DNA of 64,000 nucleotides from Endocalyx cinctus (Eukaryota > Ascomycota > Sordariomycetes > Amphisphaeriales > Apiosporaceae). Where the stretch lies: the NCBI GenBank assembly GCA_001600455.1, contig BCKC01000003.1:3572315-3636314 (forward strand). Direction: 5' to 3'. Positions 47,201-60,480 of the stretch are shown piece by piece (position 1 is the stretch's first letter; the number at the start of each line of letters is the position of its first letter). The notes beneath the pieces are model-generated. The model searched no databases. It was not told the DNA's origin and saw nothing but the letters and a program-made list of their open reading frames with translations. Both the position numbers and the translations under genes were made by a program.

Positions 47201-49715
47201 TTTTTTCCCCCACCTAACAAAATGACGCCCCCCTTTTTTTTATCCCCCTTTCTCCTTTCTTGTCGATTTCTGGGGGGACTGCTTATGAGGCTGCAGAGTC
47301 GCATCACGGGATCAACTGACATATGGAATGTGCACATTGCGGTAGCCAAGGTATACATACTACTTTATGTCCGTTTTTCGCCGTATGCGTTGACGTGTTG
47401 GTGTTGGCTAGATTTTGGGATCGTCAGGTAACTAAACAGAACGAGTTTCTCCGTGAAACTTTGGGTTGCCTCTCGATGAGCGCCCTTTCTCGCTTGCTTC
47501 ATATTACGTACAAACACGTCTTTTAGTAAATTTCACTAATCGGTGAGCTACACATCATTCTTTTGCTTGCCTGAAATATTGAAAACCCAAAAACCAACAA
47601 CCAAAAAAAAAAAAAAAAAACCCGATTTAATGAATGATAAATGAATGACCTATGTACATACTATTACAAACCATTGAACAAGGAAAATCCTGGAGCAATG
47701 GATATGTCATCCCACGCCGGACCACATGTTTATTCCTTTCCCTCCCCCCCTCACTAATCCTAAAAAAGCCGCGACCCTTGTCGTCATTACGCCCTTACCT
47801 TTAGACTTCAAATCTCTAATCTGTGTAACCCTCGTTGGGTCCCGGTTGCGGCGAAACATCCGGACCCGCGGGGACCCATATTTTCTTTGGGTCTGACGGT
47901 GTTTCCGCCAAACGCTGTCTTATTAATCATATTGACTAATCTATCTATCTTTCTCCAAAGATAATAGCTGACAAAAAGCTGTGTGGATAAAAAAAAAAAA
48001 AAAAAAAACTATCGTGGATGTTCGCACGCCAGCCGTTCCCTCCCCGCAGGATGATGAGCATATGTATAAAGTCAGGTGATGTAATATCCGCGAACCATCT
48101 TCCAAGGTTTTATCTATGTATAGGACTGTTACGTAGAAAACTCAGAGAGTCATGACAGCGACTAGGGCATCACTCCCGTACCTATAAACATAACCGGCGT
48201 ACTTGTAGTTGATCTAGATTGATCTAATCTCTCACATGTATTTCCAAGTAGGCGGATACCCAGGATTGCTTTGTAAGTGCTAAGTTCGTTTTAGCCAAGA
48301 AGATTCCAAAGTTATCCTGCCCCGTAAACTAGTCGTATCTCCATATGTATCTTGCAAACATACATACATAATTCCTTGCTGGGAATAAGAGAACTAGCGA
48401 GAGCCGGCCGAGTGGGTCAGCTTTTACTCTACAACGTAATTGCGGTGGGGAGAGAAGAACTGCCGTGACCAAGCGTCGTTGCAAAAAGACGCCAGGAAGA
48501 CCACTTGGCTCTATTAGGAATCGAATCCAACGCCCTTTATTAATCAGCATTTGACACTTCCACTTGCTATTACACGCAATGCCAGTTCTTCACGACCAGC
48601 AATGATGCAGATCGTGCGCGCGGTAATTACTACAAACTCAGATCCGAGCATGCTTCCGGATTCGAGCTTTGTTAGCTCGGTGACTAGATAGGGAAAAGCG
48701 TAGGGTTATCAAGTAGTGAGTATTCGGATTCCAAACGTTACTATTTCCCATTGTTAGAATGCGGACAAATAATTCATCATATCAGTGAAGACCAAGATAT
48801 TTGTGTATATATCTCGCATTATAGCCTCTCCAGATCTCATCGATTCATATATTCAGAGGTGAAGTCCACTCACGTTGCCTTGCCGCTAGCATGATTACGC
48901 ATTTAGATGTCCAGTTGGTTTAACCACCCCAAAAACCTACCGAGTTACGTCTATGCATTTATTCACTTGCTTCCCCTGAAGAGGCATCTTAATTGATCTG
49001 AAATAAGATTTTAAAGCCGTCTTCTGCATTGAAACAGCGTCAGTATTCAAGTAATAACTATATTGATTACAACTTTCCTCCCTCAAAACCATAAAGAAAG
49101 TGAGGTTTTGTTGTTAGTCGGGGGAGAATAAACCAACTGGTTCCCTAGAACGCTCATCTTTACCCGCCTCCAAAAACCTAGAATGAGACCTGCTACTAGC
49201 TTGATTCCTGATTCCTTTCTTCCATTTCACAATCGGGGCAGGCCGGGAACGTATGCGTATATACATACATATTGACACAAGAACACCTGCGCAGGTACCC
49301 TGTCAGACCTGAGCGGTTAAGTGTATATGCAGTTGGTCAGAGAGCATATTATATCATAAGACAGTCAATACATTTCTATGAGGGGATTACCATATACCAA
49401 ATAATATACCCGGCCGAAGTCGAATACCGTCGTTCCAGAGGAGCCATGCTGTAGGTGGTATTATTTCTGGCAAACAACAGATCTTCCAAGGCATTGAGGA
49501 TTGGATGTTGTCGGGATGATAGCTTTCATAAGCTGAGTACTGGCAATAGCTTGGGGATATGGGGCAAATTCAAGCGTTCATCCGCTGATCAGGCAAACAA
49601 AAAGTGCCCGTCCTGCCGTAATAGCTATATTCTCGGAAAATAGAATAATCGATATCTCCGGCCCGTCGAATCCGTTTTTATTGACTGGTTAGAGCATTGG
49701 TATAGCGCCGCAGAC
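44238..49715. other. Intergenic, 5.5 kb
   Basis: No gene recognised on either strand. Just upstream of EGT1 lies an alternating purine/pyrimidine TG/TA tract (about 44430-44560). The rest is AT-rich with TAGGTA/TACCTA motifs and several long T or A runs (45920, 46710, 47600, 47990). Open frames at 44530-44748, 47096-47526, 48329-48550 and 49272-49643 have no recognisable content. Confidence 0.55.
44430..44560. repeat. Alternating TG/TA/CG tract upstream of EGT1
   Basis: Mostly alternating purine-pyrimidine sequence including TGTGTG, TATATA and GCGCGC blocks, 190-320 bp before the EGT1 start codon. Such sequence can adopt Z-DNA or exclude nucleosomes; the effect here is unknown. Confidence 0.6.
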
Positions 49716-50996
49716 TCAGTAAAAGGTATCGATAATCTCGCCCGCGACTTGTAGTGGAGAGCGGATACCGTGGTCTGAGAAAAAGGCCGAAATGAATTCC
49801 GATGGCTTAACATACCTCATTAGCATACAGCTTTATTCTTGGGAAGAAAAACAAGGATTCACAAAGATAACCTACCGTAAAGTCTACAACGTCCGAAACA
49901 GCCGCCGGAATGAGACTACCCTCCTCGCTTTCCTTCTTGGAAGTATCTTTATGGAAGTCGAGGATATCCTGTTTGAATCCGAGGTCGAACTGGGTTAGGG
50001 GTTGTGTGGTTCCGAACTTGTGCTGCTCGGCCGCAACGTAGAACTTCCTTCCAAAGTGCTTAGCGAGTAGAGCGATTTGATAGGTACCGACCCTGGAGAT
50101 GATGCCACCGTTGGCCGTGACAGCCTCAGCGCCAACTAGCACGATATTAACTTTAGTCATGACGTGAGATACCGCCGATTCTGGTATAGTAGCAACTTTG
50201 ATACCCTTGGAACGTAGGCTCTCGACTACTTTGATGCTCTCGACACGTCGTGCCTCGTCTATGGCGTAAATCACCTTGAATTGGTGTTTGGGGTCTCGAC
50301 CCATGGGTTCGGCGGCTTTCGATAGAAGCGTCGCGACAACTCGAGAGCCTCCATGGGTAAGAATGGTAGAGTTTTGATGTATGAAGCGTCTAGATTACCA
50401 TCATAATGTTGCTGTTAGTGATCAAGCAGAGTAGGTCGAAATAGCAATATTTGTTCTAATTACCTTCCCACCGCAGCAATTTTTTCCCTAGCTTCTTTTG
50501 CGCGAGCTACGAACAAGCGACCGTTACGTAATAAATGTTGGCGTACAACCTCGAAATCCTCGTGACTGCAGCTGTCGACGCCGTCGGGACCGGGCTTCAG
50601 GAACGAGGTCGAGAGGTATTGTTTGAAGAGGGCAGTACCGTGGGAGAGGGCGACGGGATTGGCAACGGCTTTTTTCAGCTTCTCGGATTCGTCCACTACG
50701 AGACTCATAGTCTCGAAGATGGTTGTGGCAGAAGAGGATCCGAGAGCTTCGATCAAAGCCTCGATAGCTGCCACGGGCATCGTGAGCTCTGGATCATCGG
50801 CAAGGAGGCGATGATAGGTCTTTACTATGCTAGAAAGCGGGAAAAGTTGAAATTCTTAGTTGACTTGACCTATATTTTCTTAAAGAAACAACAACACAAA
50901 AGGAACTATAGCATACTCGAAATTGCCGTCGTCCGGTTTGCTACGGAGGGGTAGCTGCTCGGTAGCAGCAGGAGGGATAACGCCATCAGCCGCCAT
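49716..50996 (-). CDS. GCN3: Translation initiation factor eIF2B subunit alpha
   Basis: Regulatory alpha subunit of the eIF2B guanine-nucleotide exchange factor, which senses phosphorylated eIF2 in general amino acid control. Secure exons (minus): 50996-50917, 50829-50464 and 50389-49876, i.e. residues 1-320, starting MAADGVIPPAATEQ. Motifs: MSLVVDESEKLKKAVANPVALSHG, HQNSTILTHGGSRVVATLL, FKVIYAIDEARRVES, ATIPESAVSHVMTKVNIVLVGAEAVTANGG and HFGRKFYVAAEQHKF. The last ~20 residues are uncertain. Downstream, 49774-49716 encodes GIRSPLQVAGEIIDTFY and a TGA, resembling the family ending GVLTPSAVSDELIK, but an ordinary splice from 49876 (GTAGGT) reaches it in the wrong frame. Reading through the donor instead stops at 49807. 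The 3' structure given is therefore a best guess. Confidence 0.85.
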
Positions 50997-51807
50997 TGTG
51001 TGGTATGTGACAATGAAATATGTGAGAGGTTATAGCCTATCAACGTGTATGCAGTAGTAATTCTAGCAGTATTTAATCCAATTCGTTGTGATGAGCGGTA
51101 GATAGAGGAGAGGCACGGAGAAAAAAAAATGATAAAAGAGAAGTTAAAGCTATCGCATGTGAGTCAAAGTCGCGGGGCAATGACAGGGCTACATGCCCCA
51201 CATTTTATTTTTGGATTTTTGGTTCGAAGTTTCTATATTAGTATAGTTGGACGGAGTAGACTTACACCTTACTGGGTGGAAAAAAAACATGATAATAGTT
51301 TCACGTATATACATATGCCAGGGAGAAATGTACAAATTCCAAGACATATAAAATTTTATCAAGCTTGTAGCTGTAATTATTTATTCTCTATTTAGTTCAT
51401 TGTATGCACACAAATATGACGCCTTGCGGAGTCAATGTCTATCAAAGGTCTATATACAATAATTAAAACACTTCCAAACCATATATTATATCATGTCCCG
51501 CGAATAGTCGTATATGTAAGACTTTCTATGTCCTTGATGGCAAATTCTTTTAATAATTCGAATTTTGCTCCAATCGTTGCTTCGTAAGAGTGCGAGTACT
51601 TGCTGAAAACTCAATATCTGATTTGACCTACGACATATTCAAAGTGGTCTGTATTGATTGAAATCCCGCGTACTCTGGATGTAATGTGAATTTCGTCTTG
51701 ACCGCATATACGATCACTTCATAAGATTTCGCCGCCTAAAGCCTTTTTCAAACGACGAGATCTTTTCGGTCCATCCGATGGTACTAAGCAACTAGTAATT
51801 CCAAGAC

Positions 51808-52650
51808 TTAGTGTGCGAGGGCCAAGGTCTTGGATTTTAGAACCAGAGGCGGTAATCTAGGTACTTCCGGTACGCCATCCTCTTTTTCATCCATTTTGTG
51901 CGTTACTCCGAGCTCGTAGGCATAAGTCTGTTCGATATCGGAAAGTAGGCGTGATATATCTTGTAGATCAGCCGTTGGTTCGGTTAAATCTACGTCGCCG
52001 TGATAATCTTCATCCACAAATGAGCTATTGTTTAACACCATTATAACCTCGTCTATATTCGGAAAGCTTTGCATCAGCATGAATTTGTTGTATGTCTCCC
52101 AAGGTCGTCTGATGGTAGGTAGAATATGATCAATGGCGAGATTGGCGATATCTCGAACATCGGCCACCAACTCCGTAAAAGACCTAAAGTCATCGGCGTA
52201 TCCCATAAATGGCGGACGCGGAAGATAAAGCGTGTCTATTTCATGGCAAAACCAGATATTCGGCTCATGCGTTTTGGTACCGAAAGACTTCTTGTAGTAA
52301 CGCAGAGCTTCGGTTCTAGCCTCGTGACATATCTGAAGAACGGCCGGCGGTGTTGCTGTCGTCGTACATCGATCGGTACCGTTGTCATATGTAACCTCTA
52401 CGATCCGAGGATGACAAGATTGTCGCCATATCTCGAGGCGGAGCTCTGTAGGGAGTTTGGGGAAAAGAGTAAACATTGATGGTTGGGAGGTCATGATGGG
52501 AGGGCGTTGCGCGACGCGAATGAAAGATGTCAACAATGGAGGCAATACGGCTAGACTGTACGCGAGAAGTTTTTGGGACTGGGTGGATAGGTCATCACCC
52601 TCTTTAGTGAATTTCTTCATAGAAGGCAGCTGGTGTTGGCGTCCTTCCAT
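51808..52650 (-). CDS. 2EXR domain protein
   Basis: Single exon, 280 aa. From about residue 58 it has FTLFPKLPTELRLEIWRQS, then PRIVEVTYD, PAVLQICHEARTEALRYYKK, and NIWFCHEIDTLYLPRP, the signature of the 2EXR domain family greatly expanded in filamentous ascomycetes (formerly grouped with F-box-like proteins). Function is unknown for the family. The first 50 residues contain a hydrophobic stretch (LAYSLAVLPPLLTSFI) and an internal ATG at about 52494 (MTSQPSMFTLFPK) could be the real start, since the family usually begins there. No Cys pattern or catalytic motif seen. It lies 811 bp from the eIF2B alpha start, same strand. Confidence 0.85.
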   Translation of the reverse strand: MEGRQHQLPSMKKFTKEGDDLSTQSQKLLAYSLAVLPPLLTSFIRVAQRPPIMTSQPSMFTLFPKLPTELRLEIWRQSCHPRIVEVTYDNGTDRCTTTATPPAVLQICHEARTEALRYYKKSFGTKTHEPNIWFCHEIDTLYLPRPPFMGYADDFRSFTELVADVRDIANLAIDHILPTIRRPWETYNKFMLMQSFPNIDEVIMVLNNSSFVDEDYHGDVDLTEPTADLQDISRLLSDIEQTYAYELGVTHKMDEKEDGVPEVPRLPPLVLKSKTLALAH

Positions 52651-54453
52651 TTAATTCATATAAGGATCTTCCTTGTCGTGACGGACTCTTTAGTGTAGAT
52701 TTAAGGGTAGGCCGCCTTGGCCAAATTGACTTTGGATAGGAATCAACTAATATGAGGACAAAGATATGAGAAAGAGAAGAAAGAAAATAAAAAAGATAAT
52801 GAGGAATAATAGAAGAAAAGCGATTCGGAAATACCCTATAATTCGTAGGAGAATTATGGAACGAACCAAGGGGACTAGAGATGAAAATGATACAAAGATC
52901 TGGCGGTAGAAGCTCACTTAAGCTTGCAGCCGTATTTGGAGACGCTTGAAATAAAAAGCTTAAAAATTACCGAGATGAAAGAAGATGTCGTGACCTTGCG
53001 CCTCCCCTGACATGAAATATAACCGGACCGGTAGCTTAAATGTCAAAGCATAGCATATGACTGAAAAAAAAAAATGAAAAAAAAAAGGGATTGATACGAT
53101 GCCCAACGGTCCCAATTTTGGTTACGGGTTACTAGGTAAGAAATTATTTCAGACTTACGCAGTACGTAGGGATATATGGGGAAGGGAGATATTACCTAGC
53201 TTAGTAGCTTAGTTAGAATACTCTAGACTTAGAAAAGGCTGACCGAAGTAGGAAGTCGGAGTTTTACCTTCATCCTCATCTTGGCATTTGGTTTACATTT
53301 GGTTTAAGAGATGAAGGGGTTTGGAGTAAGTTGTCAATATCGTATGATTTTTCTGGAGGAACTCGTTTTCATAGTGGATTTTGTCGCCGCAGACGAGAAT
53401 TAAAATAATAATAAACGACGATTACTGGTTGACAGGGGTAGATTAACTCCGTAGATTTCCGATTGCGGATCTCGATTACTCTCTTCATGCAAAAACTTGA
53501 CTTTCACTTCTCCACGGACCGGAACGTTAAGAATGTGTATATGTATATGTATTGTACAATATATGGATACTTCAGTGGCTGGACCTTTTAAGTTACTTAA
53601 CTTAGTTACAGTTCTGTAGCAATAAAGAGTTTCATACATATGTATCCATACGTACAGCATCTCCATTTCGAGGGACTATCCGCAAGAACACGTGGATATT
53701 CAGGCTTTGACGGTCTGTCTACTGTCCACAGGTATTGGACTGTATATACTTTAGCACCACGGTAAATGAGTACCAAAAGAAAATGGGAAAACACTTTCAT
53801 CAAACCACCGAGATATTGTACTATATGTACAAATGATGTACTTAATAATAGGTACTTTAAATATTTTGGAGGGAAAATAGGTACCTAACCTAGCAGCCCC
53901 AGGTACCTAGGTATAAACTTTGAAGGGTGACATCCAAACATCCATACACAGGCAGTTCACTGCAAATCTTTACTTACGCTACCCATATGCTTGCTGGCTT
54001 GCTGGCTTGCTGGCTGGCTGGCCAGATCCATGGATGCTACACACCACACATTTACTATGTTGGTACTACCTACCTAGCTGCCTAGGTGTACTATACATAT
54101 ACAGTATTAATGCTAATGTAGATCCCTAAAAATCAGTGCCTATCCACTAATCTTGTTCCGCGTTATACCAAAATAGCCCTCTTTAATGCAAACGCATGGG
54201 TCTATACGTGTTCACGGGTATGGAAATTTTTTTTCTTCTCTGCATTCAATTTACAGCCTCATGCTCATGCATCCAAAAAGAGATAAAACGAAAATGACAA
54301 TATCAATGCAACATATCAATTCTTACTACCTTTTCACATGACATTACGAGATATCCCGAGACCTTTACCCGATCGCCCATTCTAGAATAGATCTCTGTCC
54401 TCCCCTCTGATTTCAATAGTTGGGGTATTATGACCCATCGTGTATTGAAGAAT
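52651..54453. other. Intergenic, shared upstream region of 2EXR gene and TGT
   Basis: No gene recognised. AT-rich; contains one TACCTAGGTA palindrome (53904-53913) and a TTGCTGGC tandem repeat (53990-54021). The two flanking genes are divergent. Confidence 0.6.
53990..54021. repeat. TTGCTGGC tandem repeat
   Basis: Three copies of the octamer followed by TGGC units, ending in a GGCTGGCC palindromic edge. Confidence 0.85.
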
Positions 54454-56036
54454 ATGGCAAGCCCCGTAGCGTCCTCCTCATCCGCGGCTCTTACTTTTGA
54501 TTTGATAGCTCGTTGTTCGGTAAGGGATAAGATATATCGAAACCCCCCGTAATTTATTTCCTTCCCCTTTCTTTTCGCAGATCCTTCTTTTTGTACAACC
54601 AACACTATTTCACATGGAGCATCGGGGGAAAAAAAAAGGCGGGAAATGTCTAACTGGGGATAATATGCGTAGACCACTCGAGCTCGAGCCTCCATCTTAA
54701 CCCTGCCACACGGGCCGGTCCAACTCCCGATATTTATGCCAGTCGCAACCCAGGCGTCGCTTAAAGGTTTAACTCCCGAACAGCTAGAAGAGACCGGCTG
54801 CCGACTATGTCTAAATAATACCTATCATCTCGGATTGAAGCCCGGTCAGGAGATTCTTGCCGCCGTCGGTGGTGCGCACAAGTTGCAAGGATGGAATCAT
54901 AATCTTTTAACGGATAGCGGAGGGTGAATTTCCCCATTTCTTGCCTCCTTTAAAAATTGATATCCATACCTACAACCCATTCATGTGAAATTTGAAATGG
55001 GAATATTTATAGAGGGGAAATGGGTGAGCCGATGTCAAGAGTAGATGAAGTACTGACGCTATCAAAAAACGAGAACAGTTTCCAAATGGTCAGCCTTCTG
55101 AAACTCGCCAATATCACGGAGGAAGGCGTGAAATTTCTTAGCCCGCACGATGGAACGCCCATGCTCTTAACACCGGAGCACTCGATTTCCTTGCAGAACA
55201 CGATCGGCAGCGATATTATAATGCAACTGGACGACGTCCTAGTCACGACGTCGCCGGACCACGCGCGTATGCGGGAGGCCATGGAGCGTAGCGTACGATG
55301 GCTGGACCGGTGCATCGCCGCGCACCGCAACCCGGAGACGCAAAACCTATTCTGCATCATCCAAGGCGGGCTGGATCTCGAGATGCGCCGGGAGTGCTGC
55401 GAGAAGATGGTCGCCCGGGACACGCCCGGGATCGCTATCGGCGGCCTCAGCGGCGGCGAGGCCAAGACGGACTTCTGCCGCGTCGTCGAGGCCTGCACGG
55501 GGATGCTGCCCGAGCTTAAGCCCCGGTACGTGATGGGTATCGGGTACCCCGAGGACCTGGTCGTCTCGGTCGCTCTCGGCGCCGACATGTTCGACTGCGT
55601 ATGGCCGACCCGGACGGCCCGCTTCGGAAACGCTATCACCCGGTACGGCGTCCTCAACATGCGCAACTCAAAATTCGGGACCGACTTCGGCCCCATCGAG
55701 CCCGGGTGCGGATGCGTGTGCTGCCGGGGCAAGAGTGGAGGAGGAGAGGGAGGAGCAGACGAGGATGGTGTGATGATCACGAGGGCTTTCGTGCACCATA
55801 ACGCCGGCAAGGAGACGGTCGCCGCTCACCTCCTCTCCATCCACAACGTCTGGTACCAGCTCAACCTCATGCGCGAGGTCCGCGACGCTGTCATCGCCGA
55901 CAAGTTCCCTGCCTTCCTCCACCGCTTCTTCGCCGACCTGTACTCTTCGGACAAGACGAAGTACCCACAGTGGGCAGTCGATGCGTTACGTGGCGTTGGC
56001 GTAGACTTGCTAGGAGAAGAGCTCGATGAAACGTAA
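54454..56036 (+). CDS. QTRT1: Queuine tRNA-ribosyltransferase catalytic subunit (TGT)
   Basis: Exons 54454-54519, 54673-54923 and 55079-56036 give 424 aa, starting [20 protein letters not shown]. The enzyme swaps guanine for queuine at the wobble position of GUN-anticodon tRNAs, working with a second subunit (QTRT2). Seen: [34 protein letters not shown], the active-site LLTDSGGFQMVS (split by intron 2), [35 protein letters not shown], catalytic Asp in [15 protein letters not shown], and the zinc ligands in [11 protein letters not shown] with the His of [12 protein letters not shown] short Gly/Glu insert ([11 protein letters not shown]) sits between the Cys cluster and its His. The length fits the eukaryotic catalytic subunit. 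Baker's yeast lacks this gene, while many filamentous fungi keep it. Confidence 0.95.
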
Positions 56037-56578
56037 AGGCGATACTAAATAAAAGAACAGTAAGATCCAAGCTATGGCTACGTACTTGTCTGAAAGAGAG
56101 AAAAGTAAATATATATGTGCACTATAGTAAGCATACAGACTTGGTAAAGAATACCAGTGCATCGCCTCTAATCTGAGAGTATCATAAAATACTATGGCAA
56201 GTATACCTAGACTAACTAGATAAAACCATTTCCTTGAATGGACGTCTGTACTTAAAGCAGCTATACCTCATCGTTCATCTAGCATATGGCAAAGATTTCA
56301 AGATTTCAAAATACTCCTTTCAGTTCGAGGAATCTTATGATCAAGATCGTGTCCCGATATTGAACAGTTTTCTTTGTATAAATGATGATCCAGCGATGAA
56401 GTCTTTTTTTTTTTTTGATTCTTTTATTTTCCATTTCTGTTTTGTAATTCATTCGCTATCCATACATAAGCCAAAGACGCCAGAACATACGCGTGAGCAA
56501 ACTCGTGATCGAAGATTTGGTATTTATTTAGCATAACGCAGGGCTCTCTTTCTTTCTTCCTTTTTCCTTCTTTCCTTC

Positions 56579-57993
56579 TCACAGCATAAACCAAAGAGAC
56601 GACATCAGCAAAGACAGAAGAGAGAAGGCGCCGAATCCCGCAAATCCGGAAGCGGCGCCGCTGGCGGGTACCGAAGTCTCGGCCGCGGAAGAAGAGGACG
56701 AGGACGACGCGGGCGTCGCCGCGACGCTGACGGACGTCGGCGAGGAAACGGCTGCGGCGGTTGATGATCCCGAGCTCGTTTCCGCGGCTGTGAGGGCCCG
56801 GAGGCTGCCCGTCGCGGTGGTGGTTGCGCTGGCGGAGGCGATGGATAGGACGTCGCCGACGCGCGAGCATATGTTAGCGAAAGAGGCGTACACTAAAGTC
56901 ACGGAAAACGTAGTTAGTTTTTGGTTCTCGCGGATAGCAGAGGTGTGTCGAGTGTAATGTTTGAGCCTATGCGCAAGGAAACTGTTCTTTGAAGCCCAAG
57001 TAGACCAAAAGGGGGGGAGGTGTTAATACGGATGAAAGAAGCTAGGGCAAACGGACGAGAGTAGTTATCGCTGTCATACTCCTTGGCCCACGAGGCGCAA
57101 GAATTGGCAGCGTTGTCGAAGTAGTTTGGCATCCAGGTCGTCGTCTTCCTGGTGGAAGCGTAGCAGTAGCATTGGGCCTGCGAGGTGAGCGCCAGCTTCG
57201 CGAAGCTCTCGGTCTCGGAAATGCACGCCTCGGCGACGCTGGCGACGGTCGAGCAGGCCGATTCTTCGGGCGCGGCCGTCGTCTTCGCCTTGGTGTTCTT
57301 TCCCGACACCGCGGCCGTGCAGTATTTCTTTTCGCAGAAACTTGTCAAGGAGGCGTATACTATAATATCAAGCAAGATCAGTCACAGTTGTTCTCTTCGT
57401 CTTTTTTTCTTGATGACATAATCTCATTGACTTGTTTGTCGCATCCTTTTTTTTTCGCCATTATTTTCCTGTCTCTGCACATCAAACTTATTTGCCATAT
57501 TTTCCCGCTCTTTCATCTGCACCACGCGATCTTCCATCGCATTTTCTCAACCGCACAATTTGCGACTCTTTCCCAAGCTGCCCCGACACGCGCCAGGAAA
57601 ATAACAATGAAACAAGAACAAACACGTACCGGAGGCTTCGCTTTCGGAACCAGGCAGCCCCGTCTTGATATAATTCGCGCAAGAGCCGACGGCGTTCTGG
57701 AAGGGATCGGGAACATAGGAGGTGCCCTGGCAGCAGAGGCAGGAGGAGATGCCGGCTTCGGCGTCGTCTATCTTGGAGCACGACGAGATCATATCGTTCG
57801 CCTTGCCGCAGCTGTCGCGTCCGTCGCGTGCGTTCAAAGCCCTCGCGATTTCCGTGATCATGGCCATGCCCGGATCCCTATTCACGACGGTGGGAAGGAG
57901 CCGAGGCACGAGGTCCGCATGTTGTTGTAAGCTTAGCGCGGATCGAGCGGATGATAGGATGAGGGCGGCGGTGATTAGTAGATTTCGCGACAT
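56579..57993 (-). CDS. Secreted Cys-rich protein with GPI-type C-terminus
   Basis: Exons (minus) 57993-57630, 57359-57057 and 56892-56579 splice in frame to 326 aa. N-terminal signal peptide: MSRNLLITAALILSSARSAL. Two Cys modules of similar plan follow. The first has SCGKANDMISSC, ISSCLCC, YVPDPFQNAVGSCANY (about 65-110); the second has ACSTVASVAEAC, AQCYCY, WMPNYFDNAANSCASWA (about 155-215). A third partial piece is LYASFANICSRVGD. Then comes a long Ser/Thr/Ala-rich stalk and a hydrophobic end (FAGFGAFSLLSLLMSSLWFML) preceded by small residues, the layout of a GPI anchor signal. So probably a cell-wall or plasma-membrane surface protein; I do not recognise a named family, and the Cys spacing is not clearly CFEM. 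Intron 2 uses the weak donor GTCCGT, so that junction is less certain. Convergent with TGT. Confidence 0.8.
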
Positions 57994-59450
57994 TTTCGTT
58001 TTCTCTCTCTTTTTTATTTTCTTTCTTTTGTAACCCCTTTATTTCGTTTCGGCTTCTAGATGTATACTTCTTTCCCCGGCTTTTTTTAAATGTCGTAGAG
58101 ACGTATATATATCTTTCACCTACTGAAGATATTAACGATAGACTGTAGGTATAATTAATTATATATTATTAAGACTGAAAAAATCAAACGAGTGTGGTTG
58201 GATAATAACGAGTGAGAGGAAGAACATCTAACTCTACGAAGAAAAGAGAAGATTCTTCGGTGGTGAGAGCATCGTGAGATATTATTTACATTGCCTTAGC
58301 TCTCTCTCTCTCAATTACAACGAGTCCATTCTGGTCATTGGTACCAAACAAATTTCCCCCATTTCCGACGGTAAAGCATTGCCAAGGACTCATAAAACGA
58401 ATGCTCAGCTCAAACCTCATTGGCGAGGAGATGGTCAGAGGATGACAGCTCCAAAGTCGGCTCTTCCCGATTGGCTGGCTTCCCCAGCTCAGTCTAATTC
58501 CGGACAAGGATATCATCGTCCTCAAATTTCATTTTGTGCTAAAGCCTTCTTTTTTAGGGGCGATTATACCTTAGTATAGATATTACCTCCTGATCGCAAA
58601 TGAAATTTCAAATTTACACTATTGAGCTGGGTAGGTAGGTTATATTTGTACAAATATACGGAGTATATGGGAAAGTTATCACCTTATATGTGTTCATCTT
58701 ATGGGAACAAAGTGTCCGAGACACGCAATAAGCAATAAGCATAAAAAAAAAAAAAAAAAAACATAAAAAACTTCGGGGAATACTGAATATGATCGAACTC
58801 CGCGCTAACGGCGGATGACTCTTTTCTTTTTCTGTTTTTTTTTTCTTTAAGCAGACAGACACGCTGACAGGTCAGTAAACCTAAGGATGGATATGCAGCC
58901 ACTGAATCCTTTTTTTAAATCCTTCCAAATCCAATTGTATTCCCGTGTTCAAGATCGCCGTATTAGCACATCGGTGTTCACACGGGATCTACTTATGGAT
59001 ATGGATACTCCGTACCTACTTACGATACAGTAGAGGATATAATATCACCATTATACATAGTACACTTAAGTAGTGTATTAAGTAAGTAACCGATACTGAT
59101 CACTTTAGTATAGTTATACTTAGTATAGTGTATAACTTAGTAACTTACTATTGTAAGTACACTACAAATATGTAGTAACTTAGTATTTATTAGGTGCTGT
59201 AATATGCTAAGCGTTATCAATACTGATACAAATGGGTACTAAATCAGGGACCAAGACGTGGTATAGTGGACCTACCTAAACCCAACTAGACATGAAGGTC
59301 CTATTTTAATATTAGCGGGCCTAAAGACACTCCGTACTGCTGACATACATATGCTTACACACTAAAAGTTAAGCCCCTCGTCTGCCCGCCAGCTTGTCTG
59401 CGCACTCTCGCTGAAAGACATTTCTAGTTTTTACGCTCGAAGTCGCATAC
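57994..59450. other. Intergenic between GPI-type protein and IDI1
   Basis: Divergent promoter region of 1.5 kb. No gene recognised; AT-rich, with TACTTA/TAAGTA-rich sequence at 59000-59180 and an A run at 58742-58760. Confidence 0.6.

Positions 59451-60480
<1,030 letters not shown>

Noticed and set aside
49681..49720. tRNA-like D-loop string (GGTTAGAGC...)
   Set aside because: No acceptor stem, anticodon arm or T-arm around it; it overlaps the end of the eIF2B alpha gene.
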